A stretch of DNA of 64,000 nucleotides from Kroppenstedtia sanguinis. Its GTDB lineage: Bacteria > Bacillota > Bacilli > Thermoactinomycetales > DSM-45169. The stretch spans positions 62,001 through 126,000 of the forward strand of contig NZ_JBNPXF010000007.1 of the NCBI RefSeq assembly GCF_050433445.1. The letters are read 5' to 3'. Positions 35,074-44,539 of this stretch are shown in pieces (the first letter of the stretch is position 1; each line of letters begins with the position of its first letter). The translations under genes and the position numbers were made by a program. The notes under the pieces are model-generated. The model had not been told where the DNA came from. It saw nothing but the letters and a program-made list of their open reading frames with translations, and did not search any database.

Positions 35074-35946
35074 TTATTCCAGAGCACTGGCCCCACCCAC
35101 AATTTCGGCCAACTCCTGGGTGATGGCGGCTTGACGGGCCCGGTTGTACTTCAATGTATAGGCTCCGATCATCTCTGTCGCATTGTCGGTAGCGTTGCCC
35201 ATCGCTGCCATCCGGGCTCCAAATTCACTCGCCTTGGATTCCAACAGGGCGCTGTAGATCAAGGTTTCCGCATAGCGGGGAAGGAGTGTGGACAAAACCT
35301 CTTCAGGAGAAGGCTCGTATTCGTACAATGCCTTCAAACCGCCCTCTTTCTCCTCTTCTTCCAGATCCGCCAAGGGAAGGAGCCGCTTCTCCACAGGACG
35401 TTGCGTGACCGGGTTGATAAATTCGTTATATACGAGAAACAATTCATCATACTCTTCTTCCGCATACATTCCGACAGATTGGGATACGACCGCTTTGATG
35501 TCGCTGAATTCCGGACTGTCAGGCAGACCCGTCACTTCTCCGACCACTGGGATGTCCCGACGCTTCAGGAAGTCCGCTCCCTTACGTCCCAACACGAAAA
35601 CCACATATTCATCCTTGCTGGCGTGGCGCTCGTTCACAATTTGGATCAAAGTGCGTAGCACGTTTCCGTCAAATCCGCCTGCTAATCCCCGATCAGATGT
35701 GATCACCAGATATCCCGTTTTCTTCACGGGACGGGAAATCAGCATCGGGTGTTGAACTCCATCTGTCGCGCTGGCGACTGATGCGATCACTTCTCGCAAC
35801 TTATCCGTGTATGGGCGAGAGGATTCAGCCTTTTCCTGAGCTCGGCGCAATTTGGCGGCAGCCACCATCTCCATCGCTTTGGTAATCTGTTTGATACTCT
35901 GAACGGAGCTGATACTCCGCTTGATATCCCGCATATTTTCAGCCAT
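35074..35946 (-). CDS. atpG: ATP synthase gamma subunit AtpG
   Basis: Central rotor shaft, 290 aa, with N- and C-terminal coiled-coil helices (MRDIKRSISSVQSIKQITKAM and a C-terminal stretch ending GGASALE). The Rossmann-like middle contains TSDRGLAGGFDGN. ATG 35946 is preceded by GGCGGTGAAG. It lies between atpA and atpD. Confidence 0.97.
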   Translation of the reverse strand: MAENMRDIKRSISSVQSIKQITKAMEMVAAAKLRRAQEKAESSRPYTDKLREVIASVASATDGVQHPMLISRPVKKTGYLVITSDRGLAGGFDGNVLRTLIQIVNERHASKDEYVVFVLGRKGADFLKRRDIPVVGEVTGLPDSPEFSDIKAVVSQSVGMYAEEEYDELFLVYNEFINPVTQRPVEKRLLPLADLEEEEKEGGLKALYEYEPSPEEVLSTLLPRYAETLIYSALLESKASEFGARMAAMGNATDNATEMIGAYTLKYNRARQAAITQELAEIVGGASALE

Positions 35947-36035
35947 CCATCTTCACCGCCTTTCCACGTCGGGCGGCGTCGGGCGGCTTCCATCACAGGA
36001 AGCCGGTGCCGATCCAGCCACGACTTCAATTTCCG

Positions 36036-37553
36036 TCACTGATTTGAGGGAGAGAAACCCTTCTTAAATTCTTGGATTGCGTCCTTGATGCCTTCTTCAA
36101 TCTCATCATTGAGCGTCTTTTGCTCACGGATGTTACGAAGCAGATCGGCTCGTTCGGCATCTACAAAGGAGAAGAGTTCACTTTCAAACCGGAGCACATC
36201 TTCCACCGGAATATCATCCAGATAACCTCGGGTGGCGGTGTAGATGGAGATGATCTGCTTTTCGACGGACATCGGGGCATTTTCATCCTGCTTCAGGATT
36301 TCCACGAGGCGTTCCCCACGGGAGAGCTTGGCCTGTGTCGCTTTATCCAGGTCGGAACCGAACTGGGCAAAAGCCTGCAAATCCCGATATTGAGCCAGAT
36401 CCAGCTTCAAGGTTCCAGACACTTTTTTCATCGCCTTGATCTGGGCATCCCCACCAACCCGGGAGACGGAGGTCCCCACGTTGACTGCCGGCCGCACCCC
36501 GGAATAAAAGAGGTCTGTCTCCAGGAAGATCTGACCGTCGGTGATGGAAATCACGTTGGTCGGGATATAGGCAGCAATATCGCCGGCTTGGGTCTCGATA
36601 AAGGGAAGAGCAGTCAAGGAGCCACCACCCTTTGCATCGGAGAGCTTGGCAGCACGCTCCAACAGGCGGGAGTGCAGATAAAAGACATCCCCTGGGAATG
36701 CTTCACGCCCCGGCGGACGGCGCAGGAGCAAAGAGAGTTCACGGTAGGCGGCAGCTTGTTTGCTCAAGTCATCGTACACCACCAACACGTGCTTCCCTTG
36801 ATACATGAAATATTCACCCATGGCGCACCCGGCATAGGGAGCCAAGAACAAAAGCGGTGACGGCTCCGAGGCGCTGGCGCTCACCACAATGGTGTAATCC
36901 ATCGCACCGGCTTTACGCAGTTTTTCCACCACGCCCACCACGGTGGATTGCTTCTGACCGATGGCCACATAGATACAAATCATGTCCTGATCCTTCTGGT
37001 TGATGATCGTATCCACTGCCACCGTCGTCTTACCGGTTTGCCGGTCCCCGATAATCAATTCCCGTTGGCCGCGGCCGATGGGAATCATCGAGTCAATCGC
37101 CTTGATCCCTGTCTGCAAAGGTTCGTGAACCGACTTCCGATCCATGACACCCGGCGCAGGAGATTCCACGGGACGGTATTCCGAAGTTTCGACCGCCCCT
37201 TTCCCATCCAGAGGTTGACCCAGGGGGTTGACCACTCGGCCCAGCAAGGATTCTCCCACTGGGACCTCCATGATCCGACCCGTCCGTTTCACTTGGTCCC
37301 CCTCGCGAATCTCCGTATAGGGACCGAGGATAACCACACCTACGTGATCTTCCTCCAGGTTTTGCGCCATGCCCATCACGCCATTTTCAAACTCGACGAG
37401 CTCACCGGCCATGACGTTTTTCAGACCGTGAATCTGAGCGATCCCGTCCCCGATCTGAATGACACTGCCGACATCGACTACTTCGATGTTTCCTTCAAAC
37501 TGTTCGATCTGCTGCTTGATCAGAGAGCTGATCTCTTCAGGCTTGATGCTCAT
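36036..37553 (-). CDS. atpA: ATP synthase alpha subunit AtpA
   Basis: Regulatory nucleotide-binding F1 subunit, 505 aa. The Walker A motif GDRQTGKT lies near residue 170, the arginine-finger region is in YSGVRPAVNVGTSVSRVGG, and the N-terminal beta-barrel contains GDGIAQIHGL. ATG 37553 has GAGGTG upstream. Conserved in order between atpH and atpG. Confidence 0.98.
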   Translation of the reverse strand: MSIKPEEISSLIKQQIEQFEGNIEVVDVGSVIQIGDGIAQIHGLKNVMAGELVEFENGVMGMAQNLEEDHVGVVILGPYTEIREGDQVKRTGRIMEVPVGESLLGRVVNPLGQPLDGKGAVETSEYRPVESPAPGVMDRKSVHEPLQTGIKAIDSMIPIGRGQRELIIGDRQTGKTTVAVDTIINQKDQDMICIYVAIGQKQSTVVGVVEKLRKAGAMDYTIVVSASASEPSPLLFLAPYAGCAMGEYFMYQGKHVLVVYDDLSKQAAAYRELSLLLRRPPGREAFPGDVFYLHSRLLERAAKLSDAKGGGSLTALPFIETQAGDIAAYIPTNVISITDGQIFLETDLFYSGVRPAVNVGTSVSRVGGDAQIKAMKKVSGTLKLDLAQYRDLQAFAQFGSDLDKATQAKLSRGERLVEILKQDENAPMSVEKQIISIYTATRGYLDDIPVEDVLRFESELFSFVDAERADLLRNIREQKTLNDEIEEGIKDAIQEFKKGFSPSNQ

Positions 37554-37579
37554 GATTTCACCTCTATCCTTCCATCCGA

Positions 37580-38125
37580 TTATCCGATGTGGATCGCGGT
37601 CAATTCTTTCCGGAATCGTTTCAATTTGTTTACCAAGCTACCGTCGTACAGACGATCTCCGATCCGTACGACAGCGCCGCCGAGGATATCAGGCTCGACG
37701 CGGTTGGTGATCACCAGTTTTTTCCCGATGATTTTTTGGAAGACAGCGATCAGTTCTTTCTCCCCAGTCTTGGTGAGAGGATGAGAGGTGATCACTTCCG
37801 CTTCCGCAACCCCTTTTTCTTCATGGACAAGGGCTTGATATTCAGAACCGATCGCCTCGATCGCATTTTCCCGATTGCGCTCAGCAATCAGATGAAGGAG
37901 GTTCCGGGCCAGGTCAGACAAGTCCTGGAACAGTTTGTCGTAAACCTCCTTCTTCTCCCCGGAAGACACCTGGGGATGAACAGCCCATTCCCGAAGCTCC
38001 GGGTGCTGGGTCCAAACATCGGTTACCAGCTGCCAATCTTTAGCCGTCTGATCCAGAGTCTTTTGTTCCTTGGCGGCTTCAAAGAGAGCCCTCCCGTACC
38101 GTTTACCAATGATAGAGAGACTCAT
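37580..38125 (-). CDS. atpH: ATP synthase delta subunit AtpH
   Basis: Peripheral-stalk subunit on top of F1, 181 aa, with an N-terminal helical bundle (IGKRYGRALFEAAKEQ) and the C-terminal ILGGAVVRIGDRLYDGSL signature. The ATG overlaps the atpF stop (ATGA). Confidence 0.96.
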   Translation of the reverse strand: MSLSIIGKRYGRALFEAAKEQKTLDQTAKDWQLVTDVWTQHPELREWAVHPQVSSGEKKEVYDKLFQDLSDLARNLLHLIAERNRENAIEAIGSEYQALVHEEKGVAEAEVITSHPLTKTGEKELIAVFQKIIGKKLVITNRVEPDILGGAVVRIGDRLYDGSLVNKLKRFRKELTAIHIG

Positions 38126-38607
38126 TGCAATTCGCCTACCTGGCTCAAGTATTTTTTCACCAAAGCGGATTGATCTCTCGCTTTAATCTCTTTTTCAATC
38201 ATTTTGGAAGCCAACTCAACGGAAAGAGTCCCCACTTCATCCCGAAGTTCCAGAATCGCCCGCTCCTTCTCCGAGATGATTTCGGATTTGGCTTCACTGA
38301 TCATCCGCTCCGCCCGTTCACGAGCATCCCCGATGATCTCTTCCGCTTCCCGCTCTTTTTGTGCCCGAGCCCGTTCCAGCAGTTCCTTTGCCTCTTGTCG
38401 GGCCTGAATGAGGGCCTCTTTTTGCTCAGCCACCAATTTTTCCGCTTCCGCCCGATTCTGTTCTGCAGTGGTAATCTGATCTTCGATGTGTTCCGTTCGT
38501 TCATTCATCACCTTCATGACTGGGCCCAGGGCAAAGCGTTTCAACAGTAACATCAAAATTAAGATCGCACCGACCTGGAATAACATGGTTCCCCATGTGA
38601 AAGACAA
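38122..38607 (-). CDS. atpF: ATP synthase b subunit AtpF
   Basis: Peripheral-stalk subunit, 161 aa: one N-terminal membrane helix (FQVGAILILMLLLKRFALGP), then a long charged coiled coil (residues ~30-150). Start TTG 38607 has GGGAGTG upstream. Confidence 0.95.
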   Translation of the reverse strand: MSFTWGTMLFQVGAILILMLLLKRFALGPVMKVMNERTEHIEDQITTAEQNRAEAEKLVAEQKEALIQARQEAKELLERARAQKEREAEEIIGDARERAERMISEAKSEIISEKERAILELRDEVGTLSVELASKMIEKEIKARDQSALVKKYLSQVGELQ

Positions 38608-38688
38608 TCCGAATCACTCCCTTCAATAACCCTAGGATCGAACAGAAGGCGGGGAAAAGAGAACTCCCCGCCACTCACTTTGACCAGC

Positions 38689-38913
38689 TTAGATAATACC
38701 GAAAGCAAGCAGGATCCCAATCCCGACACCGATGATCGGAAGGGCCTCGATCAGACCGAAGAGAATCATCGTCTGCCCAAAGAGGGTACCGCGGGTTTCC
38801 GGTTGCCGTGTGATCCCTTCGATGTACTTGCTGAACAAAAAGCTGTTACCCAGAGCTGCACCCAGGGCAGCAAAACCAATCATGATACCTGCGGCGAGTA
38901 TGTTCAAATCCAT
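38689..38913 (-). CDS. atpE: ATP synthase c subunit AtpE
   Basis: Rotor-ring subunit, 74 aa, two membrane helices. The proton-carrying glutamate is in GLIEALPIIG. The helix-1 glycine motif reads IGFAALGAALG, with two glycines of the usual GLGALGAGIG replaced by alanine. ATG 38913 follows GGGAGG. Confidence 0.97.
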   Translation of the reverse strand: MDLNILAAGIMIGFAALGAALGNSFLFSKYIEGITRQPETRGTLFGQTMILFGLIEALPIIGVGIGILLAFGII

Positions 38914-38963
38914 TCTTATTTTCCTCCCTTATACCTCTTAGTAAATCTGTGGTTTCACCAAAC

Positions 38964-39695
38964 TTAGTGATCCATTTGTTGCGCGATGTACACATTGGCC
39001 AAGACGGTGAAGATATAGGCTTGAATGGCACCGACAAACAGGGAAAAACCCATCCAGACAATGACAGGGGCACCTGTGATGAGGGGGGATCCTTCAGTAA
39101 TCATAATCGTGATCAGAATCTCTCCGGCAAAAAGGTTGGCCCACAAACGCATCCCATGAGTGAGGGGTTTGGAAATCATCTCGATCAAGTGGATCGGAAA
39201 CATCAAGAACATCGGCTTAAAGTAATGACCGATATAACCCTTCAGGCCCGACCGGATCCCGACAATATGGGTATACAACGTGATGGCGACAGCCATAGCC
39301 AAGGTGACACTCAGATCCGCCGTTGGCGATTTGAACCAGGAGACATGGTCACCCTCGGCAATTCCCAAACCGGGGAAGGATTGATGGGCTTCTGAAGTCA
39401 CCATCAGAAAGATACCGAGCTGGTTGGCAACCAGAATAAACATAAACAGCGTATAACTGAAAACGACATACTTGTCCGCTGCTTTGTTGTTATTGTCATA
39501 AGCCATCCGGGTGATCCCCTTGACAAAGTCGATGGCCATTTCAACCAGATTCTGAATCCCCCTCGGAACCCTACTGCGTCCCCGGGTGGCCAAAACTGAG
39601 AGCAAGAAAACAATAAGACAGGCCACTGTTGTCCCGATGATGATAGTCAGATCAAAGGTCATGTTGAGGAACTCAACCTTCGGCGTCAACTCCAT
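38964..39695 (-). CDS. atpB: ATP synthase a subunit AtpB
   Basis: Stator subunit forming the proton half-channels, 243 aa, five to six helices. The essential arginine is in THGMRLWANLFAGE, and the C-terminal helix carries GAIQAYIFTVLANVYI. ATG 39695 start; positioned after atpI. Confidence 0.97.
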   Translation of the reverse strand: MELTPKVEFLNMTFDLTIIIGTTVACLIVFLLSVLATRGRSRVPRGIQNLVEMAIDFVKGITRMAYDNNNKAADKYVVFSYTLFMFILVANQLGIFLMVTSEAHQSFPGLGIAEGDHVSWFKSPTADLSVTLAMAVAITLYTHIVGIRSGLKGYIGHYFKPMFLMFPIHLIEMISKPLTHGMRLWANLFAGEILITIMITEGSPLITGAPVIVWMGFSLFVGAIQAYIFTVLANVYIAQQMDH

Positions 39696-39704
39696 CCTTT
39701 TCGT

Positions 39705-40118
39705 TCACCCCCTTCGCCTGTGATGTCCAAAATCAGATTTTATCAAACTTAACTCTACCACAACTGCAGCCACATAGCCGAGGGGAAACCCCAAGAAAAT
39801 ACCTAGAACATTTACTTGCTCAGGATAACGGATTCCGAGGATCAAGGGGAGAATCAAGACGAGGAAGCGATTGGCCAATCCGATCCCCATACGGGATTCT
39901 TCGCCAGTTAGGGCCATTTCTCCCGCCAACCGGAGTTTTCTGGCGATATGGAGAACATTGTATAGGCTGACCAGCCCTCCCAAAAACATTCCCGCAAAGA
40001 AGGGTTTGGCAGGCAAGATCAACCACAGAAGCAAGATGAGTGCCAGAGAACAGGCGGTCAGGATCACGACACGGCGGCGTCGAATCAGCAGTGATTCTCT
40101 GTAGGGTTGAAAGTCCAA
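39705..40118 (-). CDS. atpI: ATP synthase accessory protein AtpI
   Basis: Four-helix membrane protein, about 137 aa, implicated in c-ring assembly. Typical features are an N-terminal basic stretch (LLIRRRRVV) and FFAGMFLGGLVSLYNVL. TTG 40118 (MDFQPYRES) is favoured because GGGAGG lies six bases upstream; a TTG two codons earlier touches that site. Confidence 0.85.
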   Translation of the reverse strand: MDFQPYRESLLIRRRRVVILTACSLALILLLWLILPAKPFFAGMFLGGLVSLYNVLHIARKLRLAGEMALTGEESRMGIGLANRFLVLILPLILGIRYPEQVNVLGIFLGFPLGYVAAVVVELSLIKSDFGHHRRRG

Positions 40119-40176
40119 TGGCAACCTCCCTCAGTGACCAAAGCAACTGCTGTCACGGCTTGAGAAGTTCTTAATA

Positions 40177-40395
40177 CTATTTCTTCCAAAAAAAACGAAT
40201 GGCCGTTGCGGTGATCACTCCTCCCAACAATATTCCTCCCAGCAACCCTGTCGCCGTCCAGGTCGGAAAACTCCCCCATTTATCGTCCAAAAACCGACCG
40301 AGCCAAGCTCCGCCCACAATGAACAAGAGGATTTCCGTACCCAGAGAACCGAACAAACCAATGACCTTCCACGGATTCTCCGGTTGATTCTTCAA
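40177..40395 (-). CDS. atpZ: AtpZ/AtpI-family small membrane protein
   Basis: Two-helix membrane protein of 72 aa (LGTEILLFIVGGAWLGRFLDDKWG; GLLGGILLGGVITATAI), first gene of the atp operon. AtpZ proteins act with AtpI and have been linked to magnesium or calcium transport and synthase stability in Bacillus. Start TTG 40395 follows GGGGGAG. Length and topology match the family. Confidence 0.85.
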   Translation of the reverse strand: MKNQPENPWKVIGLFGSLGTEILLFIVGGAWLGRFLDDKWGSFPTWTATGLLGGILLGGVITATAIRFFWKK

Positions 40396-40475
40396 GGGTC
40401 TCCCCCTTCACAACAGGTTGCAATGAGAATTGATTGTCGGAGGAGCACCCAAAAAAACGCTCCATTCCACTCTAC

Positions 40476-40505
40476 ATGGTATCGAAGGCTTGGGGAATGT
40501 GTCAA
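40476..40505 (-). promoter_or_regulatory. Promoter of the atp operon
   Basis: Minus strand perfect TTGACA at 40505-40500, 18-bp spacer, TACCAT at 40481-40476, about 80 bp before atpZ. Confidence 0.6.
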
Positions 40506-40610
40506 CGCTTCCACCCGACCCAATGATGAACATTTTGTCACATTTCGTTCCCCTATGGGAACAGAGAGCCTAAACCTCGACAGGGGGGGCTCTCCCCAGC
40601 ATTCGATCTC

Positions 40611-41240
40611 TTATCGGGTGCCGTAGAGGCGGTCGCCAGCATCTCCTAGACCAGGGACAATATAACTGTTTTCGTCCAGTTTTTCATCTACGGCGGCAAC
40701 ATAGATGTTCACATCCCCGTGATCTTTCTGCACCCGTTCAATCCCTTCAGGGGCTGCGATCAAACACATCAATTTGATATGCTTGGCCCCCATATCTTTG
40801 ATGCGACGGATGGCTTCGGCGGCGGATCCTCCCGTCGCCAGCATGGGATCAATCACAATCAGCTCCCGCTCTCCGATATCCGAAGGCATTTTGGCATAGT
40901 ACTGAACCGGCTCCAACGTCTCCGGATCTCGGTACAATCCGATATGTCCCACTTTTGCTGCGGGGATCAAACGAAGGATCCCATCCACCATCCCCAAGCC
41001 TGCACGCAGAATGGGAACCAACCCCAATTTCTTTCCTGCCAGCACCTTGCACTGGGATTCGGATACCGGGGTCTGTACAGTCACTTCCTGCAGGGGCATG
41101 TCCCGTGTGATCTCATAGGCCATCAATGCGGCAACCTCATCCACCAATTCCCGGAATTCCTTGGTTCCCGTGTTCTTGTCCCGGATATAGGTCACTTTGT
41201 GCTGAATCAGCGGGTGGTCCAAAACATAAACATCACTCAA
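40611..41240 (-). CDS. upp: Uracil phosphoribosyltransferase Upp
   Basis: Pyrimidine salvage: uracil plus PRPP to UMP. 209 aa, the normal length. The PRPP-binding loop is IDPMLATGGSAAEA, and the uracil-binding C-terminus ends in YIVPGLGDAGDRLYGTR. ATG 41240 follows GGAAGGGAGTG. It lies upstream of the atp operon and downstream of glyA as in Bacillus, but rtcB intervenes. Confidence 0.97.
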   Translation of the reverse strand: MSDVYVLDHPLIQHKVTYIRDKNTGTKEFRELVDEVAALMAYEITRDMPLQEVTVQTPVSESQCKVLAGKKLGLVPILRAGLGMVDGILRLIPAAKVGHIGLYRDPETLEPVQYYAKMPSDIGERELIVIDPMLATGGSAAEAIRRIKDMGAKHIKLMCLIAAPEGIERVQKDHGDVNIYVAAVDEKLDENSYIVPGLGDAGDRLYGTR

Positions 41241-41281
41241 ATTTTACACTCCCTTCCACCGGTTCTCAACAGTTCTCAAAC

Positions 41282-41310
41282 ATTGTACTGGTCTTTGGGG
41301 CGATTGTCGA
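41282..41310 (-). promoter_or_regulatory. Promoter of upp
   Basis: Minus strand TCGACA at 41310-41305, 17-bp spacer, TACAAT at 41287-41282, about 40 bp before the start codon. Confidence 0.6.
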
Positions 41311-41370
41311 CAAGGGTTTGTGATTTTTTTTACAATCTCTTCATCCTTATTTTGTATATTGCCCTGAAAG

Positions 41371-41399
41371 AGAGAAAACCCGCCACAATGGGCGGGTTT
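41371..41399 (-). terminator. Terminator after rtcB
   Basis: Minus-strand stem AACCCGCC/GGCGGGTT followed by TTCTCTC, about 145 bp past the rtcB stop. Confidence 0.75.
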
Positions 41400-41543
41400 G
41401 ATATAAAAAACAGTGGGTTATTGCCGAACCGGGCATTCCCCTTGCCCCATCGAAAAAATGACTCACGGGGAGAGGAATGGCGAAATGTCGCATTGCAACA
41501 TGACGCCCTGATCCACATTCAGTATCCGGGTGGAACCGGCAGC

Positions 41544-42971
41544 TCACACCCCTTTGATCACGGCCACCGGATGGCAGCGGGCCACCACGGTCGCCAGATT
41601 GGCCCCTTCCACGGAGTCGATGATCTGGTCTACATCTTTGTATGCTTGGGGAGATTCATCTAAAATCGACTCCAGAGTGTTTTGATTGACCACGATTTCT
41701 TCATCGGTTCCCACCTTCATCGAACGGGAGAAAGCATCCACTGTGACCAACTCTTTGGTGGCGCGCCGGGAGCGGAGTCGGCCGGCTCCGTGACAGATGG
41801 AGTGAAAATTTTTCTCTCCGGCCCGTTCTCCAACCATGATATAAGAAGCCGTCCCCATCGACCCAGGGATCAAGGCGGGGTGCCCCGTTTTCCTGTAGGG
41901 AGCCGCATTCATGAAGTGACCGGGTGGAAGAGCCCGGGTGGTTCCCTTCCGGTGAACCAGCATCGGCTGGTTGCGATGGACTTCCTTCAAAGCATAGTTG
42001 TGCATCAGGTCATACAAGACCGGCATTTCCATGTCATTTCCGGCGAACTCCTTCAATCCCTGAAGCACTCCATAAGCGATCATATGCCGATTGGCGACAG
42101 CAAAATTGAGTGCGGAATACATCAGGTTGATGTACCGATAACCCTCTTCCGAATCGATGGGGGCATAGACGAGATTGGGATCCGGAGTCCCCACCCCCCA
42201 CTTTTGCATCGCCCGCTTGAAATCCTTTATATAGCGGGCTCCCATCATTCCACCCCATGCCCGGGAGCCGGAGTGAATCATAACCACGATTTGTCCGTCG
42301 AATAATCCCCAGGCCTCAGCGACATCCCGCTTTTGCTCCGAGATCTCTACCCGCTGAAATTCGATGAAGTGATTTCCTCCCCCCAGTGTTCCCAGTTGCC
42401 CCCAGGCCCGCCCCCACACCTTATCGGGAATCTCCCCTAGGAAATCTGTGTCATATTTGAACTGAGCGGTTTCCACATGGGTTAAGGAGCGGGTGGAGCG
42501 TGGGGTGTAAGTATCGGGAACATATTTTTTCGGCAGCCCTTTGATCCCTTCCCTGACCACATTCTCCAGTCGGATGTCACTGTATCTGGAGGTGGAACGC
42601 TCATTGACAGGCACAAACTTCTCCACCGCCTGTACCAATTCCCGTCTCACCTGACGTCCCCGCAGATCTTCCTCTCTGAGACCGGTCAGATGCAGACGCA
42701 TGCCGCAACCGATGTCGGAACCGACGATGGAAGGGGAAACAAAGCCGTCCTTCATCCCCCACACCGCTGTCGTCCCGATGCAGGTGCCGATTCCGACATG
42801 GGCGTCCGGCGTGTAACTCATATGGATACTGCGAGGAATCTGCAGGTTGTTGTCGGCCATCTGAAACACTTTTTGATCCAGTTGCGCAAATACTTCGTCG
42901 TTGGCGAATACATGGAGATTCCCATGGGTCAGCTCCAGTTCGCGATGATTGTTTCCATGTTCCTTAAACAC
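41544..42971 (-). CDS. rtcB: RNA-splicing ligase RtcB
   Basis: GTP- and manganese-dependent ligase that joins 2',3'-cyclic phosphate or 3'-phosphate RNA ends to 5'-OH ends. About 475 aa. Metal and active-site residues are visible in VGSDIGCGMRLHL (cysteine), GGGNHFIEFQ, HSGSRAWGG, the guanylylated histidine in VHRKGTTRALPPGH, and CHGAGRLRSRRATK. GTG 42971 (MFKEHGNN) has GGGGAGGAAACC upstream. No archease gene is adjacent. It sits between glyA and upp, which are close neighbours in Bacillus subtilis. Confidence 0.95.
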   Translation of the reverse strand: MFKEHGNNHRELELTHGNLHVFANDEVFAQLDQKVFQMADNNLQIPRSIHMSYTPDAHVGIGTCIGTTAVWGMKDGFVSPSIVGSDIGCGMRLHLTGLREEDLRGRQVRRELVQAVEKFVPVNERSTSRYSDIRLENVVREGIKGLPKKYVPDTYTPRSTRSLTHVETAQFKYDTDFLGEIPDKVWGRAWGQLGTLGGGNHFIEFQRVEISEQKRDVAEAWGLFDGQIVVMIHSGSRAWGGMMGARYIKDFKRAMQKWGVGTPDPNLVYAPIDSEEGYRYINLMYSALNFAVANRHMIAYGVLQGLKEFAGNDMEMPVLYDLMHNYALKEVHRNQPMLVHRKGTTRALPPGHFMNAAPYRKTGHPALIPGSMGTASYIMVGERAGEKNFHSICHGAGRLRSRRATKELVTVDAFSRSMKVGTDEEIVVNQNTLESILDESPQAYKDVDQIIDSVEGANLATVVARCHPVAVIKGV

Positions 42972-43054
42972 GGTTTCCTCCCCCCCCGAATCACCCAAGT
43001 CTCACCATATTAGCAGAAGGGGGCAGAAAATACGATCATTTTCGTTTTTTCACC

Positions 43055-43084
43055 CAAAAACAAGCCCCTTCAGAAAGGGGCTTG
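43055..43084 (-). terminator. Terminator after glyA
   Basis: Minus-strand stem AAGCCCCTT/AAGGGGCTT followed by GTTTTTG, three bases past the stop. Confidence 0.92.
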
Positions 43085-43087
43085 AGG

Positions 43088-44335
43088 TCAGTTGTTCATA
43101 TCGGCATACAGCGGAAAACGGGCGGTGAGGGAGGCGACACGCTGACGGGCTTTCTCCCCAGACTCACTATCTTCCGGATTTTTCAAGACCAAAGCCATGA
43201 TCTCAGCGATCTCTTCCATCGCTTCCCCATCCATCCCCCGAGTCGTGACTGCCGCGGTTCCGATGCGAAGACCACTGGTGACAAAGGGGCTTTCCGGATC
43301 GAAGGGGATCGCGTTCTTATTGGCAGTGATCCCCGCCTCATCCAACAGATGTTCCGCCGTTTTCCCTGTCAAGCCCAGGTTGCGAACATCGATCAGGATC
43401 AGATGGTTGTCCGTTCCCCCGGAGATCAGCTGGAGACCGCGTTGGGTCAAAGCCTCTGCCAGGCGGGCTGCATTATCCACCACTTGAGCGGAGTATTCTT
43501 TAAAGGACTCCTCCAAAGCCTCCCGCAAAGCGACTGCTTTGGCTGCGATCACATGCATCAAAGGACCGCCTTGGATTCCGGGAAAGATGGATTTGTCAAT
43601 TAATTTGGCATGTTGTTCTTTGCAAAGGATCATTCCGCCCCGGGGACCACGCAGGGTTTTATGGGTGGTGGTAGTGACAAAATCCGCATGGGGTACTGGG
43701 TTGGGATGGTGTCCCGTTGCCACCAGCCCCGCGATATGAGCCATGTCCACCATCAGATAGGCGCCTGCCTCTCTGGCGATCTCCCCCATTTTGGCAAAGT
43801 CGATGCTGCGGGGGTAGGCGCTGGCTCCGGCCACCAGCAATTTCGGTTTGTGTTCCAGAGCCAGCTTTCGCACCTCTTCATAATCGATCCGATGGGAGTC
43901 GGGATCCACTCCATAGGCGATGAAGTTGTACATTTTTCCAGAGAAGTTGACCGGACTCCCATGGGTCAGATGACCCCCGTGAGCCAAGTTCATACCGAGG
44001 ACAGTATCCCCCGGTTCCAGCACAGAAAAGTAAACCCCCATGTTGGCCTGCGCTCCAGAATGAGGCTGGACATTGACATGCTCTGCGCCGAACAGTTGCT
44101 TCGCCCGGTCTCTAGCCAGCTCTTCTGCTACATCAACAAATTCACAGCCGCCATAGTAACGTTTGCCTGGGTAACCTTCTGCATATTTGTTGGTCATCAC
44201 ACTACCCATGGCTTCCATGACGGCCTGACTGACAAAGTTTTCAGATGCGATCAGTTCAATTTTCTCTTGTTGTCGGCCCAGCTCTTTACTGATAGCCGCC
44301 GCGATTTCCGGATCTTTTTGCCTGACAGAATTCAC
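43088..44335 (-). CDS. glyA: Serine hydroxymethyltransferase GlyA
   Basis: PLP enzyme interconverting serine and glycine with tetrahydrofolate; source of one-carbon units. About 415 aa. The PLP lysine is in TTTTHKTLRGPRGG, and IELIASENFVS marks the N-terminal domain. GTG 44335 (MNSVRQKDPE) has GGAGGAGAG upstream; in-frame ATGs further up would add an unrelated 30-residue tail. Confidence 0.97.
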   Translation of the reverse strand: MNSVRQKDPEIAAAISKELGRQQEKIELIASENFVSQAVMEAMGSVMTNKYAEGYPGKRYYGGCEFVDVAEELARDRAKQLFGAEHVNVQPHSGAQANMGVYFSVLEPGDTVLGMNLAHGGHLTHGSPVNFSGKMYNFIAYGVDPDSHRIDYEEVRKLALEHKPKLLVAGASAYPRSIDFAKMGEIAREAGAYLMVDMAHIAGLVATGHHPNPVPHADFVTTTTHKTLRGPRGGMILCKEQHAKLIDKSIFPGIQGGPLMHVIAAKAVALREALEESFKEYSAQVVDNAARLAEALTQRGLQLISGGTDNHLILIDVRNLGLTGKTAEHLLDEAGITANKNAIPFDPESPFVTSGLRIGTAAVTTRGMDGEAMEEIAEIMALVLKNPEDSESGEKARQRVASLTARFPLYADMNN

Positions 44336-44477
44336 TGGCTCTCCTCCTTTATTCCAACCGTTCCCGTCCATTTTACCATCAACAGAGAGGAAAACCATCA
44401 AGTAGTGTTGTAAAAAGCCATTCAAAAGTCCACGAAATCACAACACCTTGAAGCCTTGTGAAAAAAACCTTCACAAG

Positions 44478-44524
44478 GGAGGGTGGGGGTTCACATGTCA
44501 GAGGCAAATTTCTTGCGAACCCCA
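44478..44524 (+). repeat. Family C hairpin repeat
   Basis: GGGGTTC at 44486-44492 and GAACCCC at 44517-44523 form a perfect 7-bp stem with a 24-nt loop starting ACATGTCAGAGG. Preceded by AACCTTCACAAGGGAGG, as at 54175. Confidence 0.6.
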
Positions 44525-44539
44525 GGCACTTCACACACC

